In this document: one piece after another, positions 34,201-41,711 of the stretch
How the letters are laid out: the number at the start of each line of letters is the position of its first letter
Position numbering within the stretch: the stretch's first letter is position 1
DNA from: JBBROS01 sp963752225
Lineage (GTDB): Bacteria > Pseudomonadota > Alphaproteobacteria > Acetobacterales > Acetobacteraceae
Assembly (NCBI GenBank): GCA_963752225.1
Contig: CAVVXS010000007.1
Span: 124,001 to 188,000 of the forward strand
Direction of reading: 5' to 3'
Length of the DNA stretch: 64,000 nucleotides
Made by a program: the position numbers and the translations under genes
The notes under the pieces: model-generated
Told to the model about the DNA's origin: nothing
The model's input: only the letters and a program-made list of their open reading frames with translations
Databases searched by the model: none

Positions 34201-34236
34201 ATGCCCGCAACACCAACCCGCCGCCCGTTCGCATGA
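34201..34236 (+). CDS. Putative 11-codon leader peptide upstream of the AroE-like gene
   Basis: A strong Shine-Dalgarno (AGGAGG, 34190-34195) leads not to the AroE-like start but to an ATG at 34201 encoding MPATPTRRPFA. Its TGA overlaps the AroE-like ATG as ATGA. The downstream gene has no ribosome site of its own. The simplest reading is translational coupling through a leader peptide. There is no codon run pointing to attenuation by a particular amino acid, though three Pro and two Arg occur. It may also be a decayed start region. Confidence 0.4.
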   Translation: MPATPTRRPFA

Positions 34237-35066
34237 TCACCGGCAAGGGGCGTGTGATCGCGCATCTCGGCTTCCCGACGGCGTCGTTCAAAGCGCCGAT
34301 GATCTACAACCCCTGGTTCGAGCACAAGGGCGTGGATGCGGTCGTCGTGCCGATGGGCGTGCGGCCGGAGGATTACGAGGCGCTGTTCCGCGACTTGTTC
34401 CGGATCACCACGCTGCACGGCGCGCTGGTGACGATGCCGCACAAGGTGACGACCACCCGGCTGGTGGACGAGCTGACCACCACGGCGACGATCGCCGGGT
34501 CGTGCAACGCGGTGCTGAAGCGTCCGGACGGTTCGCTGCTGGGCGACATGTTCGACGGGTCGGGCTTCGTGCGCGGCGTGCAGCGCAAGGGCGCTCGCGT
34601 GGAGGGCGCGCGGGCGTTGGTGATCGGCGCCGGCGGCGTGGGCTCGGCAATCGCCGCCTCGCTGGCCGCCGCGGGGCTCGCGGGGATCGGCCTGTTCGAT
34701 GTGCATGCCGCCTCGGCGGAAGCGCTGGCGGAGCGGCTGCGCGCGCATTACCCGGCGCTCGACCTGCGCACCGGCGCCAATGATCCGGCCGGCTACGACA
34801 TCGTCGTCAACGCGACGCCGATGGGCATGAACCCGGGCGACCCGCTGCCGGTGGACATCGAGCGGGTGGCGCCCGGCACGTTCGTGGGCGAGGTGGTGAT
34901 GAAGGAGGAGTTCACGCCGCTGCTGCGCGCCGCGAGCGCCAAGGGCTGCCCGGTGCAGGTCGGCGCCGACATGCTGTTCGAGATGATCCCCGCTTACCTC
35001 GAATTCTTCGGCTTCGGCACCAGCACCGCGGACGAGCTGCGGTCGGTGGCGCGCTTGGCCTACTGA
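34233..35066 (+). CDS. Shikimate dehydrogenase-family oxidoreductase (AroE-like)
   Basis: A 277-residue protein. The substrate domain opens LIAHLGFPTASFKAPMIYNP-like (VIAHLGFPTASFKAP; where AroE has SxS), VTMPHK supplies the catalytic Lys, and GSCNAVLKRPDG and GDMFDGSGFVRG follow. The NADP domain has VIGAGGVGSAIAASLA and VNATPMGMNPGDPLP. Such AroE paralogues often act in quinate, shikimate or amino-shikimate side pathways, so I do not name it aroE. It follows the dpp operon by 127 bases and could be co-regulated. ATG 34233 begins at the usual family N-terminus. Confidence 0.82.
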   Translation: MITGKGRVIAHLGFPTASFKAPMIYNPWFEHKGVDAVVVPMGVRPEDYEALFRDLFRITTLHGALVTMPHKVTTTRLVDELTTTATIAGSCNAVLKRPDGSLLGDMFDGSGFVRGVQRKGARVEGARALVIGAGGVGSAIAASLAAAGLAGIGLFDVHAASAEALAERLRAHYPALDLRTGANDPAGYDIVVNATPMGMNPGDPLPVDIERVAPGTFVGEVVMKEEFTPLLRAASAKGCPVQVGADMLFEMIPAYLEFFGFGTSTADELRSVARLAY

Positions 35067-35099
35067 ATTGCGGGTGCGGTGGTCGAATGGCCGAGGCGA

Positions 35100-35231
35100 T
35101 CAGCGCCGGCCGGGCGTGCCGAAGCTGAATAGCCGGCGCAGGCTGTCCCAAACGGCAGCGAAGTCTCGGGCATACTCGGCGTAGCCGCGGGCGATCAGCC
35201 GGGCTTCACGGCTGAGTTGGGCTTGATACAT
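35100..35231 (-). CDS. Small hypothetical protein downstream of the phasin
   Basis: A 43-residue basic, aromatic-rich protein (MYQAQLSREARLIARGYAEY, ending LFSFGTPGRR) with AAGGAC before its ATG. It lies 116 bases after the phasin stop on the same strand. It reads as one amphipathic helix, with alternating Arg and aliphatic or aromatic residues, suited to binding a membrane or granule surface. The family is not recognised. The coding call rests on the ribosome site, composition and context only. Confidence 0.4.
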   Translation of the reverse strand: MYQAQLSREARLIARGYAEYARDFAAVWDSLRRLFSFGTPGRR

Positions 35232-35347
35232 CGTCTCGTCCTTCGATTGGGCCGGCGCGGGCCCTGTGGCAGCGTGAAGGACGTCTCCTCGAGGCGTTGG
35301 GCAGGCGGCCCGGACCGAACCGGGGTCCGCCTGCCCACGCGGCGGGC

Positions 35348-35809
35348 TTAGATGCGGCCGAAAGTCTCGGCGGCCACAGTGGCGCGGGCCAGCAGCGGGG
35401 CCGACGCCTTCTCGGTCAGCTCGATGCCGGCCTGGGCGAAGCGGCTCGCCTCGGACACGGCGCGCACGGCGCTGGTGCGGGCGAAGTTGGCCTGCAGCTC
35501 CAGCCGCTCCTTGGCGGTCTTGGCGCCCATGATCGCGCGGACGTTGTTGAACACCTCGGCATAGGCCGACTGGCTGGCGGCGAACATCTGGCGGAACAGG
35601 TCCTGCGACCCGGCGGCATAGGCCTGGCTCGCCTCGGTGAACGCCTGCAGGCTGCCCTGGCTGAACGCGGCGACGTCCTGGGCGGCCTTCATCGCCTTCT
35701 GCGAAGCGGCGGTTTGCGCGGTCGTCATCGTCTCGACGCCCTGCTTCAGGTCGGCGACGGTCTGCTCGATGGCATGCGAGCCGGAATTCATGGTGTTGGT
35801 GCTGGACAT
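35348..35809 (-). CDS. phaP: Phasin family protein
   Basis: A 153-residue, almost wholly helical, Ala-rich protein of the Phasin_2 type: SLQAFTEASQAYAAGSQDLF, FNNVRAIMGAKTAKERLELQ and FAQAGIELTEKASAPLLARA. Phasins coat polyhydroxyalkanoate granules and control their size and number. No signal peptide or membrane helix. The upstream region carries two TGCTGC-AGT-GCA palindromes matching the operator type of the PHA-responsive repressor PhaR, which supports the assignment. phaC is not in the window. Confidence 0.88.
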   Translation of the reverse strand: MSSTNTMNSGSHAIEQTVADLKQGVETMTTAQTAASQKAMKAAQDVAAFSQGSLQAFTEASQAYAAGSQDLFRQMFAASQSAYAEVFNNVRAIMGAKTAKERLELQANFARTSAVRAVSEASRFAQAGIELTEKASAPLLARATVAAETFGRI

Positions 35810-35863
35810 TAGGGGTGCGGTCCTTCGTTGTGAGACCTTGGCTGACGCATTGGTCTCTGCTGA

Positions 35864-35934
35864 TGCTGCAGTGCAGCACGCGCGTCTTACGGCACGCTAC
35901 CGACCGATGCAACTCCTTTTTGCTGCAGTGCACA
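35864..35934 (-). promoter_or_regulatory. Two PhaR-type operator palindromes upstream of the phasin gene
   Basis: Site 1 at 35864-35878 is a perfect palindrome, TGCTGC-AGT-GCAGCA. Site 2 at 35921-35934 repeats its left half and spacer (TGCTGC-AGT-GCACA). They are 57 bases apart, 55-125 bases upstream of the phasin start. PhaR, which represses phasin genes until it binds nascent polyhydroxybutyrate, recognises CTGC-N3-GCAG elements in Paracoccus and Rhodobacter; site 1 contains exactly that. The name of the binder is inference. Confidence 0.7.
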
Positions 35935-35976
35935 ATGCGCCCCGACGGCGCTCGCCAGATCCGGTTCGCGTCGCCC

Positions 35977-38523
35977 CTAAGCGAACACGACGTTCGCCGG
36001 CACCAGCGCGGCCGAGTTGCTCAGGTGAATGGTGTCGTGCACCGCGCCACCGGCGGAGCTGGCAGTCCAAGTCGTGGCGTCGATCTGGGTCAAGGTCGCT
36101 CCGGCGCCATAGCCGGTCAGCTGAAGGATGTCGCCGGACGCCGGGTTGGCTTGGAAGTTGCTGATGATGTCGCCCTCCGATACCCCCGCATGCACGATGA
36201 ACAGGTCTCGACCGCTGCTGCCCGCGACCGTGTGGCCGCCGGTCTGGCCGCCATCGACCACGGTGGCGTTGGCTTCGACTTTGCCGAGCGTCGCCAGCCC
36301 GGCGCTGCTGGCCGAGCCGATCACGGTAGGCGTGGTGAAGCTGAACCGGTCGGCTTGCGGCACTGCCATGTTGACCGCCTTCGTGACGCCTCCGGCGGTG
36401 ACGCTATCGACGTAGAGCTGGCGTGGCCCCGGCGCCGCGCCTGGGGTGCCCCCGGCGGCGGCGGCGGCGTCGTTGAAGAAGGTGACGGTGATGGTGTGGG
36501 GCGCCGCCGTAAACGGGCCGTTGAGGGTGATGGCCTGGCTTTGGCCGGCGGCGTGCGACGCGCCAACTGCCTGGATGCCGCCGGCCTGGACGCCATCCAC
36601 CTTGAGGGTGAAGTGGCCGTCGGCTGGGCCGGCGTCGATCGAGACGCCAACGGTGATGCTGCTCAACGTGCCGCCGGGCGGGCTGGCCGGCGTGGTGGTT
36701 GGGGCCGTGACGGCCGGCGGGGTCGCGACGGCCGGGGCAGCGGCGCCCGGGTTGCGCAGCGCCTCGACCGCGGCCCCGATGCCGTCGTTGAAGAAGCTGA
36801 CGGAGATCGACGGCGGGGTTGAAGCGGGAAGCGTTCCCCCGGTGACGGGGCTGGCCGCCGGGGGGGCCGCAACCGCGGCTGGGGCAGGCGTCGCAACCGG
36901 GGCGGGCGCGGGGGCGACAACGCTCGCAAGCGGCGGCGCGGCCGGATCGGCCGTTTGTGCCACGACCGGGGTCACGGCCGCGGCGGCGGTGACCGGCTTG
37001 GCTCCTGCCGCCGGCGGCTTGGCCGGCGTGACGGACGGCGTGTCGACCGTGACGGCCGGGGCCGGCGCGGGGGCTGGATCGACCGACAGGGGTGCACCGG
37101 TCGCATTGGCCGGCGTGGCATCGACGGGTGTCGTGACCTGCGCGACGGGTGGCGCCGAGGCTTGGGTGACGGCCGAGGTGACGGCCGGTGCCGTGACCGG
37201 GACCGGCGCCGGGGTGACGGCTGGCGCCGTCACCGGGGTCACGGCTGCCGCCGTCACCGGGATGACGGCTGGCGCCGGCACCGGGGTCACGGCTGCCCTC
37301 GTCACCGGGGTCACGGCTGGCGCCGGCACCGGGGCGGCGGCGGCCTGCGGCACGGTCCCGACCGGCGACACCTCGACCACCAGCGGGTCGGTCGCCAGCT
37401 GCATGTCGACGGACGTCACGCCCTGGTAATGGGCGATGGCGCCGGTGCCCTTGATCGGGTCGAACACGTCCACGTTGTAGGTCCCGCCGAGCTTGACCGT
37501 GACCGTGGTGGCCGGCACGTCAGACGTCTTGTAGCTGCCGGCGTCGAAGAATTGCGGCTCGGACCAGAGTGCGATGTCGAAGCTGCCGTTGGATTTGGCA
37601 AGCACGTGCTGGAACCCGTAATCCGGGTTCAACCCGCTAACGGTGTAGTTCAACGTTCCCGGCGTGAAGGTCGCGGCGTTGGCGCCGGTGTCGGCCAGGA
37701 TGGTGGTCAGGTTATGCAGCGCGGTCGCCGATTCCTTGGCCGTGCCGTCGACCTTGTAGAGGCCGTAATGGTTCTCGAGATCGGTGGATGGCGTCGCGTA
37801 ACCGTCCTCGAGTTGATACAGGTAAGTCCTGACGACGCCGTTGTGTGAATTCTCGAACAGGGTGTCGAGCATCCACTTGGCCTGCACGTCCTCCGTGACA
37901 CCGGAATTGCCGTCATTCTGGGTGTAGTAGCCGGTCTCGGTCATCATCGCCGGCTTACCCGGCGTCGTGGTGATGCTGTTGACCGCATAGTTCAGCATGT
38001 AATAGGGCGGCACGCCCTGCCCGGCGTAGCCGTGCACGTTGCCATAGTCGGCATAGGCCGACACGTCGCCCCAGCCATTGATGTTGGACCCGACCGAAAG
38101 CGAGAACGGCAGCACTTTCACGCCGGCGAGCTTCGGGTCGGCATGAATCGCCTTGTAGAGGTCGGCCTGGAACGCGTCGGCGCCGGCGGCGCCGGACAGG
38201 CCGTTATAGTTGAAGGCGAAGCTGTTGAGCTCGTTCACGCCTTCGATCGACGTCACGTAAGGCGCGATCTTGTCGAACAGGCTCATGTCCTGCTGCAAGT
38301 TGAAGTCGTTCGAGATGACGTCGAACTTGATGCCTTTCTGGCCGAGCGACGTGTACAATTGCAGGTTCGAGCCCGGCGCCATGACGCGCATGTTGTTGAT
38401 GCCCAGATAGGACATCTGCCCGGCGACGTCGCTGCTGCCGTAGCTCGAGTCGGTCGAGTCGATGTGGGCGCAAATGCCGATCGACTGGATGAAATCGGCG
38501 GCGCGGGTCGGCGTGGCGGCCAT
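35977..38523 (-). CDS. Secreted glycosidase-like protein with CBM-like modules and type I secretion tail
   Basis: An 848-residue modular protein with no Sec signal. Residues 1-390 look like a clan GH-A glycosidase barrel: SIEGVNELN at 92-100 gives the acid/base Asn97-Glu98, and MMTETGYY at 193-200 the nucleophile Glu196. A low-complexity Ala/Pro/Thr/Val linker follows (about 390-620; repeats such as VTPVTAPAVTP). Then come a half-module (SISVSFFNDGIG) and a fuller Ca-dependent xylan-binding-like CBM (about 660-750; ITVTFFNDAAAA, LYVDSVTAGGV). The end (GRDLFIVHAGVSEGDIISNF, ASGDILQLTGYG) is a type I secretion C-terminal region. The start is fixed by GGGAG 9 bases before ATG 38523. Substrate unknown: a plant or microbial polysaccharide is likely. 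Confidence 0.75.
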   Translation of the reverse strand: MAATPTRAADFIQSIGICAHIDSTDSSYGSSDVAGQMSYLGINNMRVMAPGSNLQLYTSLGQKGIKFDVISNDFNLQQDMSLFDKIAPYVTSIEGVNELNSFAFNYNGLSGAAGADAFQADLYKAIHADPKLAGVKVLPFSLSVGSNINGWGDVSAYADYGNVHGYAGQGVPPYYMLNYAVNSITTTPGKPAMMTETGYYTQNDGNSGVTEDVQAKWMLDTLFENSHNGVVRTYLYQLEDGYATPSTDLENHYGLYKVDGTAKESATALHNLTTILADTGANAATFTPGTLNYTVSGLNPDYGFQHVLAKSNGSFDIALWSEPQFFDAGSYKTSDVPATTVTVKLGGTYNVDVFDPIKGTGAIAHYQGVTSVDMQLATDPLVVEVSPVGTVPQAAAAPVPAPAVTPVTRAAVTPVPAPAVIPVTAAAVTPVTAPAVTPAPVPVTAPAVTSAVTQASAPPVAQVTTPVDATPANATGAPLSVDPAPAPAPAVTVDTPSVTPAKPPAAGAKPVTAAAAVTPVVAQTADPAAPPLASVVAPAPAPVATPAPAAVAAPPAASPVTGGTLPASTPPSISVSFFNDGIGAAVEALRNPGAAAPAVATPPAVTAPTTTPASPPGGTLSSITVGVSIDAGPADGHFTLKVDGVQAGGIQAVGASHAAGQSQAITLNGPFTAAPHTITVTFFNDAAAAAGGTPGAAPGPRQLYVDSVTAGGVTKAVNMAVPQADRFSFTTPTVIGSASSAGLATLGKVEANATVVDGGQTGGHTVAGSSGRDLFIVHAGVSEGDIISNFQANPASGDILQLTGYGAGATLTQIDATTWTASSAGGAVHDTIHLSNSAALVPANVVFA

Positions 38524-38860
38524 GACAATAAACTCCCAAGTCTTGCGACGGGTTCCACAATATGGTTGTGACCGAGTATTGACGGGGCCAATACTGATCG
38601 CAGTTCGGGGATCGAAACGGAGAGGCTCAACCGGCCTCCAGGCACGTTCCGTTGCGGCGATTACGTTGGCGCATTTAGCTTGCCGGGGACTTACCCCGTC
38701 AACCATCAACGGGTTGTGCGGCGTAGTCGGGTTGCGTTACCCGGATTGACCTAGAACCGGCGCCAAGCGGCGGAAAACATGGCGCGATCACGCCGCCGCG
38801 AGGGCAGCCGATCCGGGGCGGCAACTAGTGCAGACGCATTAACCGGACCGATCGAAGCCG
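38524..38860. other. Intergenic region upstream of the secreted glycosidase-like gene
   Basis: A 337-base gap that separates two minus-strand genes. It is clearly less GC-rich than the flanking coding sequence near 38524-38720, as expected for a promoter of the secreted protein. No RNA gene, strong hairpin or small ORF with a convincing ribosome site is seen. Confidence 0.5.
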
Positions 38861-41515
38861 TCAGCTGCCGATCAGTTCGCGGACCCGCGTCGCCAGCTGC
38901 TCCATGGCAAACGGCTTGGTCAGGACGCGCATGCCGGGGTCGAGATGGCCATGGCTGAGCACGGCATTCTCGGCATAGCCGGTGATGAACAGGATCTTGA
39001 GGTCGGGCCGAGCCTGGCGGGCGGCATGCGCGACTTGACGGCCGTTCATGCCGCCGGGGAGGCCGACATCGGTCACCAGCAGGTCGATGCGTGTACTCGA
39101 CTCGATCACCTTCAGGCCGCCGGCGCCGTCCCCGGCTTCGATCGCGGAATATCCGAGCTCGCCCAGCACGTCGGCCACCAGCATGCGGACGCTCGGCTCG
39201 TCGTCGACGATCAGCACCGTTTCACCGCGGGTCGCGCGCGGCGCGTCGTCCAGTTCCGGCACGACGTCGGCGGCTTCGGCCTCGCCGAGATGACGCGGCA
39301 GGTAGATGCGCACGGCCGTGCCCTGGCCGACTTCCGAGTAGATCTGCACCTGCCCGCTGGATTGCCGGGCAAAGCCATAGATCATCGACAGCCCGAGCCC
39401 GGTGCCTTGGCCGATCGGCTTGGTCGTGAAGAACGGGTCGAAGGCCTTGGCGATCACCTCGGGCGGCATGCCCGTGCCGGTGTCGCTGACGCTGAGCGAG
39501 ACGTATTGGCCGGGCTGCAGGTCGCGCATCACCGCGCCCCGCTCGTCGAGCCAGCGGTTGCCGGTCTCGATCGTCAGCTTGCCGCCGTCTGGCATCGCGT
39601 CCCGGGCATTGATGCACAGGTTCAGCAGCGCATTCTCGAGCTGGCTGGGGTCCACCAGCGTGCTCCACAGCCCGGCCGAGCCGACCGTCTCGACATCGAC
39701 CGCCGGGCCGACCGTGCGGCGGATCAGATCCTCCAAACCGGCCACGAGACGGTTGATGTTGGTCGCCTTGGGCTCGAGCGTTTGCCGGCGGGAGAACGCC
39801 AGCAGCCGGTGGGTGAGGGCGGCCGCTCGCTTGGCGGCACCCTGGGCGGCGCCGAGGTAGCGATCGAGCTCGCCGGTGCGCCCTTGCGCCACCCGGGCCT
39901 TCAGCAGCTCGAGGCTGCCTGAGATGCCCGTCAGCAAGTTGTTGAAGTCGTGCGCGAGGCCGCCGGTGAGCTGCCCGACCGCTTCCATCTTCTGCGATTG
40001 GCGCAAGGCGGCTTCGGTTTCCATCAGCTCCCGGGTGCGGGACACCACCTGCGCTTCCAGCGAGTTGGCCAGCGTGCGCAGATCCTGCTCGGCCCGCCGC
40101 CGGGCCACCGCCATGCGAGTGCGCTGGGCGATCTCGCGCACGAAGGCGAGCTCCTCGGCCGGCCATTCGCGGGCGCTCGCATGGTTGAGGTAGAGCAGAG
40201 CGACGATGCCTTCCTGCTCGGTGACGGGCATGTTGATGAAGGCTTGGGCGCTGATCGCGCGCAGCTCGTCCGCGGTCGCCGCCGTCCGCGGGTCGTCGTA
40301 CGCATTGGCGACGACGACGGTCTCGCCGCGCTTGAGGTCCTCGATGTAGCTGCCGTAGTCGCGGAACTGCAGCGTGCCGGCCAAGCTGGCGATCCCCGGC
40401 ATATTCCAATCGCGCTCGATGGTGATCGTCTCGGCGACCGGGTCGATGGAGCCGTAGCCGGCCCGGCTCACCTGCAAGGTGCGGCCCAGGATCTCGGCCG
40501 CGGTGAAGGCGAGGTCGTTGGGCTCGTCGAGCGAGCGGAATCGATCGTCGAGCTCGAGCAAGGCGCGGCTCAGTGTCTCGGACTGCTTGCGGGTCGTGAT
40601 ATCGAGTGTGGTGCCGGCCATGCGCAACGCGGTGCCGTCGGCCGCGCGCATCACTTGGGCGCGCAGCTCGACCCAGCGCGGCGACAGGTTGGCGCGCGGC
40701 AGCCGCAGCTCGATCGCATAATCGGTGCAGGACTGGACGCGGTCATCGGCGGCGGCCTGCATGCGCTCGCGGTCGTCGGGGTGCACCGCGTCGCACAGGT
40801 CGCGATAGGTGAACGGGTCGGCGGGTTGCCGGTCGAACATCGCCTTGAGCCCGGCCGAGACTTGGAACTGCCCGGTGACCAGATCCAGCTCCCACACCCC
40901 GAGACGCCCGGCTTCGGTGGCGAAGCGCAGCCGGGCCTCGCTTTCCTCCTGCATGCGCAGCCGGTCGCTCAGCTCTGCGAGCAAGGCGGCATTATGGGTT
41001 TCGAGGCCAGCCAACCGCTCGCGCTCGAGCGTCACGTCCACTTGGCTCGCGAAGAAGTAGGTGAGCTGCCCAGCAGAGTCGCGCACCGGCGCCAGCAGCA
41101 AGCGGTTCCAAAACGGCGAGCCGTCCTTGCGATGGTTCCGGATGTCGATTTCGAGTGGGCGGGCGGCTGAGACCGCGGCGCGGATGCGCTTGATTGTGTC
41201 CGGGTCGGTCTCGGCACCCTGAAGGAACCGGCAGTTGCGGCCCACGATCTCATCCCGGCCGTAGCCGGTCAGGCGGCAGAACGCGTCGTTGGTGAACACG
41301 ACGGGATTGTCGGGCAAACGCGGGTTCGTGATGATCATCGGCATGCGCGTGGCGCGCACGGCCGAAACGAATGGATCGGTGCCGGCCCCGGCGCCCAGCA
41401 ATTCGGCGGCGATGCGGGCTTGCTCGAAATCGAGGCTCGGGTCGATCGGTGGCGGGGTTGGCACGTCGGTCGGGTCGGTGCGCGGCGGCGGCTCGTAGGA
41501 CGTGGTCGGACTCAT
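38861..41515 (-). CDS. LOV-domain hybrid sensor histidine kinase (blue-light receptor type)
   Basis: An 884-residue cytoplasmic hybrid kinase. Domain order: LOV (about 45-165), PAS (about 190-310), GAF (about 320-470), HisKA with AHDFNN (His522), HATPase (ENALLNLCINARDAMPDGG; SDTGTGMP; GTGLGLSMIYG), receiver (about 765-884; LLVTDVGLPGGMNG with phospho-Asp, FITGYAENA, TKPF). The LOV core motif GRNCRFLQG has the photoactive Cys95 that bonds FMN; supporting Asn and Gln residues (RNHRKDGSPFWNRL, ASQVDV) are present. It should therefore sense blue light. No partner regulator is adjacent, and serC is divergent. A TTG at 41551 would extend it by 12 residues. Confidence 0.92.
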   Translation of the reverse strand: MSPTTSYEPPPRTDPTDVPTPPPIDPSLDFEQARIAAELLGAGAGTDPFVSAVRATRMPMIITNPRLPDNPVVFTNDAFCRLTGYGRDEIVGRNCRFLQGAETDPDTIKRIRAAVSAARPLEIDIRNHRKDGSPFWNRLLLAPVRDSAGQLTYFFASQVDVTLERERLAGLETHNAALLAELSDRLRMQEESEARLRFATEAGRLGVWELDLVTGQFQVSAGLKAMFDRQPADPFTYRDLCDAVHPDDRERMQAAADDRVQSCTDYAIELRLPRANLSPRWVELRAQVMRAADGTALRMAGTTLDITTRKQSETLSRALLELDDRFRSLDEPNDLAFTAAEILGRTLQVSRAGYGSIDPVAETITIERDWNMPGIASLAGTLQFRDYGSYIEDLKRGETVVVANAYDDPRTAATADELRAISAQAFINMPVTEQEGIVALLYLNHASAREWPAEELAFVREIAQRTRMAVARRRAEQDLRTLANSLEAQVVSRTRELMETEAALRQSQKMEAVGQLTGGLAHDFNNLLTGISGSLELLKARVAQGRTGELDRYLGAAQGAAKRAAALTHRLLAFSRRQTLEPKATNINRLVAGLEDLIRRTVGPAVDVETVGSAGLWSTLVDPSQLENALLNLCINARDAMPDGGKLTIETGNRWLDERGAVMRDLQPGQYVSLSVSDTGTGMPPEVIAKAFDPFFTTKPIGQGTGLGLSMIYGFARQSSGQVQIYSEVGQGTAVRIYLPRHLGEAEAADVVPELDDAPRATRGETVLIVDDEPSVRMLVADVLGELGYSAIEAGDGAGGLKVIESSTRIDLLVTDVGLPGGMNGRQVAHAARQARPDLKILFITGYAENAVLSHGHLDPGMRVLTKPFAMEQLATRVRELIGS

Positions 41516-41600
41516 CGGCTCAATGAATGGCTTCGCTCGGCGGGTAAACAAGGCTGACCCGCTTGGCCCAGTCCAATTCTCAAGCGGATTGTGGCGGAAT

Positions 41601-41606
41601 TATAAT
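41601..41606 (+). promoter_or_regulatory. Consensus -10 element upstream of serC
   Basis: A perfect TATAAT at 41601-41606 stands out in high-GC sequence between the divergent kinase and serC genes. The best -35 at 17 bases (TTCTCA, 41577-41582) is weak. The serC start is about 105 bases further, leaving a leader. Candidate housekeeping promoter. Confidence 0.4.
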
Positions 41607-41711
41607 GACCGGTTCACGTGGCCGAGTACCGCCGCCCGTGCCGGGGCTGGGCGGGCGCTTGCCAGCGGCGCCGGATCGGACGCAGTGATCGGCGCAGGAG
41701 GAGTTTTTACC

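Noticed and set aside
34065..34232. Extended N-terminus of the AroE-like protein to 34065
   Set aside because: It would overlap the end of the dppF-like gene and precede the conserved family start at MITGKG.
37180..37340. Repeated short units that might be read as a CRISPR or minisatellite
   Set aside because: Units are coding, in frame, and give the Val-Thr-Pro linker of the secreted protein; there are no unique spacers of constant length.
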